Below, in pieces: positions 62,127 to 64,000 of a stretch of DNA of 64,000 nt. Location: assembly GCF_046250175.1 (NCBI RefSeq), contig NZ_CP176468.1; one strand, given 5' to 3'. The position numbers and the translations under genes are program-made. The notes below the pieces were generated by a model. It had not been told where the DNA came from. It ran no database searches and saw only the letters and a list, made by a program, of their open reading frames with translations. Source of the DNA: Psychromonas sp030397575 (lineage in GTDB: Bacteria; Pseudomonadota; Gammaproteobacteria; Enterobacterales; Psychromonadaceae). Within the stretch, counting starts at the first letter, position 1. Every line of letters begins with the position of its first letter.

Positions 62127-63584
62127 ATGGATGGAGCATTGATTGGAATTATTGTTGGCATCATTGCCATGATGTTAATGATTGTAAAAACACGTATCCC
62201 TGTAGCGTTAGCAATGATCATCGCTAGTATTATCATGGGTCTGTTTGCAGGTATGGTACCTTCTGACTTAATTGCAGCAATTAAATCTGGGTTTGGTGGC
62301 GTCTTAGGCGGCATCGGACTAATCATCGCATTTGGTGTGATTATGGGAGCCTGTTTTGAACGTTCTGGCGCAGCTGTTCGCATGGCCAAAACATTCGTAA
62401 AATTATGTGGTAAGGGGCGTGAAGACTTAGCACTTGGATTTACAGGTGTACTTGTTGCGATTCCGGTTTTTTGTGACTCGGCATATATCATTTTACACTC
62501 GTTAGTTCGTGCTATTTCACGTGATACAGGGAAATCAGCTGTGGGACTTGGTGTAACGTTAGCATTAGGTTTATTGATTACTCACGCTCTAGTGCCGCCA
62601 ACACCAGGCCCTGTTGCTGTGGCTGGTATTTTAGGAGTTAACCTTGGCGAGTACATGATGTGGGGGCTATTGGTATCTGTGCCTATGATGTTACTCTCAA
62701 TGATCTACATTCGTCGTGTGGGTAATGAATATTACCGTGTACCTAATGGTGAATTATGGATCACTAATGCGGCTGAATGGGCTAACCTTGAAAAAGTAAA
62801 AGCAACTGACGAAAGTACATTACCAAGTAACTTTCTATCATTCGGCCCAATCTTAATCCCCATCGCCCTGATCCTTATTGATACTTTGTTCGGTGAAGGA
62901 AGTTCATTTTTCCACTTAACTATTCAACTTATAGGTAATCCAGTCGTTGCTGTTGGTTTAGGTGTATTAATGGCACTGTACGGCTTAACTCGAAATATTG
63001 AGCGTAAAGATATGGTTGGTTCAATGGACGATGCATTATCAACAACAGGTTTAATTTTAATTGTAACTGGTTGTGGTGGTGCAATGGGTGCAGTACTTAA
63101 ATCATCAGGTGCAGGTCCACAAGTTGCAGATGCTATCGCAAGTAGCGGTATTCCACCATTATTAGTGCCGTTAGCTATCGCATCAATGCTACGGTTAATT
63201 CAAGGTTCTGCGACAGCTTCAATGATGGTAGCAGCAACAATGACTTTACCATTAGTGGAAACTTTAGGCTTAGACCCAGTATTTGTTGCATTAGCTTGTG
63301 CTGTTGGGCCAGTCGGGTTCTCACATTTAAATGATTCATACTTTCATATTATTAACCGTACGCTTGGTATCACTGAGTTAGCAGATCAATTAAGAATTTG
63401 GTCAGTATCCTCAACCGTGGCTTGGGCAATTGGTGCCAGTATCATAATGATATTAAACTTAATATTCGGTCAAGGTGGTACTTGGATTGACCCTGTCGTC
63501 CCTATTGCAATTCTAGGAATGATTATGACATGGATAAAAATAAAATATCCAGCAGCTCCTAGTCAGTTAGCAGTCGCTCAATAA
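62127..63584 (+). CDS. GntP family permease, YgbN-like tetronate transporter
   Basis: This 485-residue inner membrane symporter has about 12-14 membrane segments and family motifs such as HALVPPTPGPVAVAGILGVN and GSATASMMVAATMTLPLVE. The family moves gluconate and related acids with protons. It sits where ygbN does in E. coli, so the substrate is likely a C4 sugar acid. AAGGAG precedes the ATG and a clear terminator follows. Confidence 0.92.
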   Translation: MDGALIGIIVGIIAMMLMIVKTRIPVALAMIIASIIMGLFAGMVPSDLIAAIKSGFGGVLGGIGLIIAFGVIMGACFERSGAAVRMAKTFVKLCGKGREDLALGFTGVLVAIPVFCDSAYIILHSLVRAISRDTGKSAVGLGVTLALGLLITHALVPPTPGPVAVAGILGVNLGEYMMWGLLVSVPMMLLSMIYIRRVGNEYYRVPNGELWITNAAEWANLEKVKATDESTLPSNFLSFGPILIPIALILIDTLFGEGSSFFHLTIQLIGNPVVAVGLGVLMALYGLTRNIERKDMVGSMDDALSTTGLILIVTGCGGAMGAVLKSSGAGPQVADAIASSGIPPLLVPLAIASMLRLIQGSATASMMVAATMTLPLVETLGLDPVFVALACAVGPVGFSHLNDSYFHIINRTLGITELADQLRIWSVSSTVAWAIGASIIMILNLIFGQGGTWIDPVVPIAILGMIMTWIKIKYPAAPSQLAVAQ

Positions 63585-63585
63585 G

Positions 63586-63622
63586 AAAAAGGCCTAGTAA
63601 ATTGAAATACTAGGCCTTTTAA
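63586..63622 (+). terminator. Terminator of the tetronate operon
   Basis: AAAAGGCCTAGTA / TACTAGGCCTTTT with an eight-base loop, starting two bases after the permease stop. It can also serve the convergent znuA gene. Confidence 0.92.
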
Positions 63623-63645
63623 TTGAAGGGATTTAAATAGTTAGT

Positions 63646-64000
63646 TTATTTTAAACCTGTTACTAAATTGTTCGCTAAGTTGTTCAATAAGATGAAATAA
63701 GCTTCTGGACCTTGCTCAATATCAGAACCCAATGGATCTAAAACGCCTGTTTTAGCACCAGAGCCTTCGATAATCGTTTCTACTAGGCTTGATTCAAATT
63801 GTGGCTCACTAAATACAGCTCGTGCCCCGGTTCTTTTTACGCGTTCACGGATTTCACTAATACCTTTAGCGCCAGGCTTTCTATCTGGATCAATCGTTAC
63901 AGAACCTACTGCATTCAAATCATAAGCAACTTCAAAGTACTGATATGCAGAGTGGAAAGCTAGGTAAGGAACGGTTTTAACTGGTGCTAATTTTTGTACT
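63646..64000 (-). CDS. znuA: Zinc ABC transporter binding protein ZnuA (C-terminal part)
   Basis: The visible 117 codons read in frame to the window edge: VPYLAFHSAYQYFEVAYDLN leads into AVGSVTIDPDRKPGAKGISE and VFSEPQFESSLVETIIEGSG. These are typical of the ZnuA C-terminal lobe, with the zinc histidine in FHSAYQYF. ZnuA captures zinc in the periplasm for ZnuBC. The N-terminal part, including the signal peptide and His-rich loop, is outside the window. Confidence 0.9.
   Translation of the reverse strand, partial: VQKLAPVKTVPYLAFHSAYQYFEVAYDLNAVGSVTIDPDRKPGAKGISEIRERVKRTGARAVFSEPQFESSLVETIIEGSGAKTGVLDPLGSDIEQGPEAYFILLNNLANNLVTGLK

Noticed and set aside
62099..62491. Minus-strand open frame of 130 codons inside the GntP permease
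   Set aside because: A shadow frame of a membrane protein gene, composed of permuted hydrophobic codons.

Overview
This window reads as chromosomal DNA of an AT-rich marine gammaproteobacterium. Gene order and protein resemblance point to the Psychromonas / Alteromonadales-Vibrionales neighbourhood. That is an inference from an EF-P/EpmA/EpmB set, YaeH (UPF0325), mutY-yggX, a GlyGly-CTERM type protease, a cytoplasmic-type oligoalginate lyase and an FMN-riboswitch ribB. No prophage, CRISPR array, transposase or integrase was seen.

Layout. 1-2850: EF-P with its two lysylation enzymes (epmA partial at the edge, efp, epmB) and a small helical protein. 2851-3659: non-coding, with two copies of a ~225 bp MITE-like repeat. 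3660-6901: a MocR/GntR-type regulator divergent from a class II aldolase and a DapA-family lyase, probably an undescribed small catabolic operon. 7049-16149: a diguanylate cyclase, a Na+:alanine symporter, yaeH, a PL15-type alginate lyase, and an aldehyde dehydrogenase divergent from an AraC regulator. 16333-19686: a DUF2959 lipoprotein, ribB with its FMN riboswitch, and a lone HEPN-domain protein with a doubtful start codon. 20038-23387: a stress-type cluster (CmcJ-like oxygenase, TetR regulator, ChrR-like cupin, VOC protein). All three non-regulator promoters carry the same palindrome, so this looks like a local TetR regulon.

23758-29390: a membrane protein, a YjjU-like patatin, a TIGR03643 protein, a TAT-exported PhoX phosphatase and a universal stress protein. 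28494-34543: a Fur-type iron uptake locus, with a TonB receptor and FecB-like binding protein on one strand and FecC/D/E-like transporter genes divergent from them. 34658-39885: a 2',3'-cyclic phosphodiesterase/5'-nucleotidase, a Na/Pi cotransporter and a trypsin-like protease with a C-terminal sorting tail. 40324-43767: a DnaJ-related protein, trmB, mutY, yggX and a tRNA-Phe / tRNA-Thr / tRNA-Phe cluster flanked by broken tRNA pieces.

44242-49337: a eukaryotic-type S-adenosylmethionine decarboxylase without a neighbouring speE, a YggE-like protein, class I and class II fructose-bisphosphate aldolases end to end, and pgk. 49810-57391: a GGDEF-EAL protein, then a LysR regulator divergent from an amino-acid-type ABC transporter that has an agmatinase-family ureohydrolase built into its operon. 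57406-63584: a complete four-carbon acid sugar (tetronate) catabolic operon in the same order as E. coli ygbI-ygbJKLMN, with four in-phase 10 bp repeats upstream as a likely DeoR operator. The window ends inside znuA.

The strongest leads are the three-site TetR regulon, the orphan eukaryotic-type AdoMetDC, the HEPN gene with an apparent ATC start, the MocR/aldolase/lyase operon of unknown substrate, the ureohydrolase-ABC operon and the 10 bp operator array.
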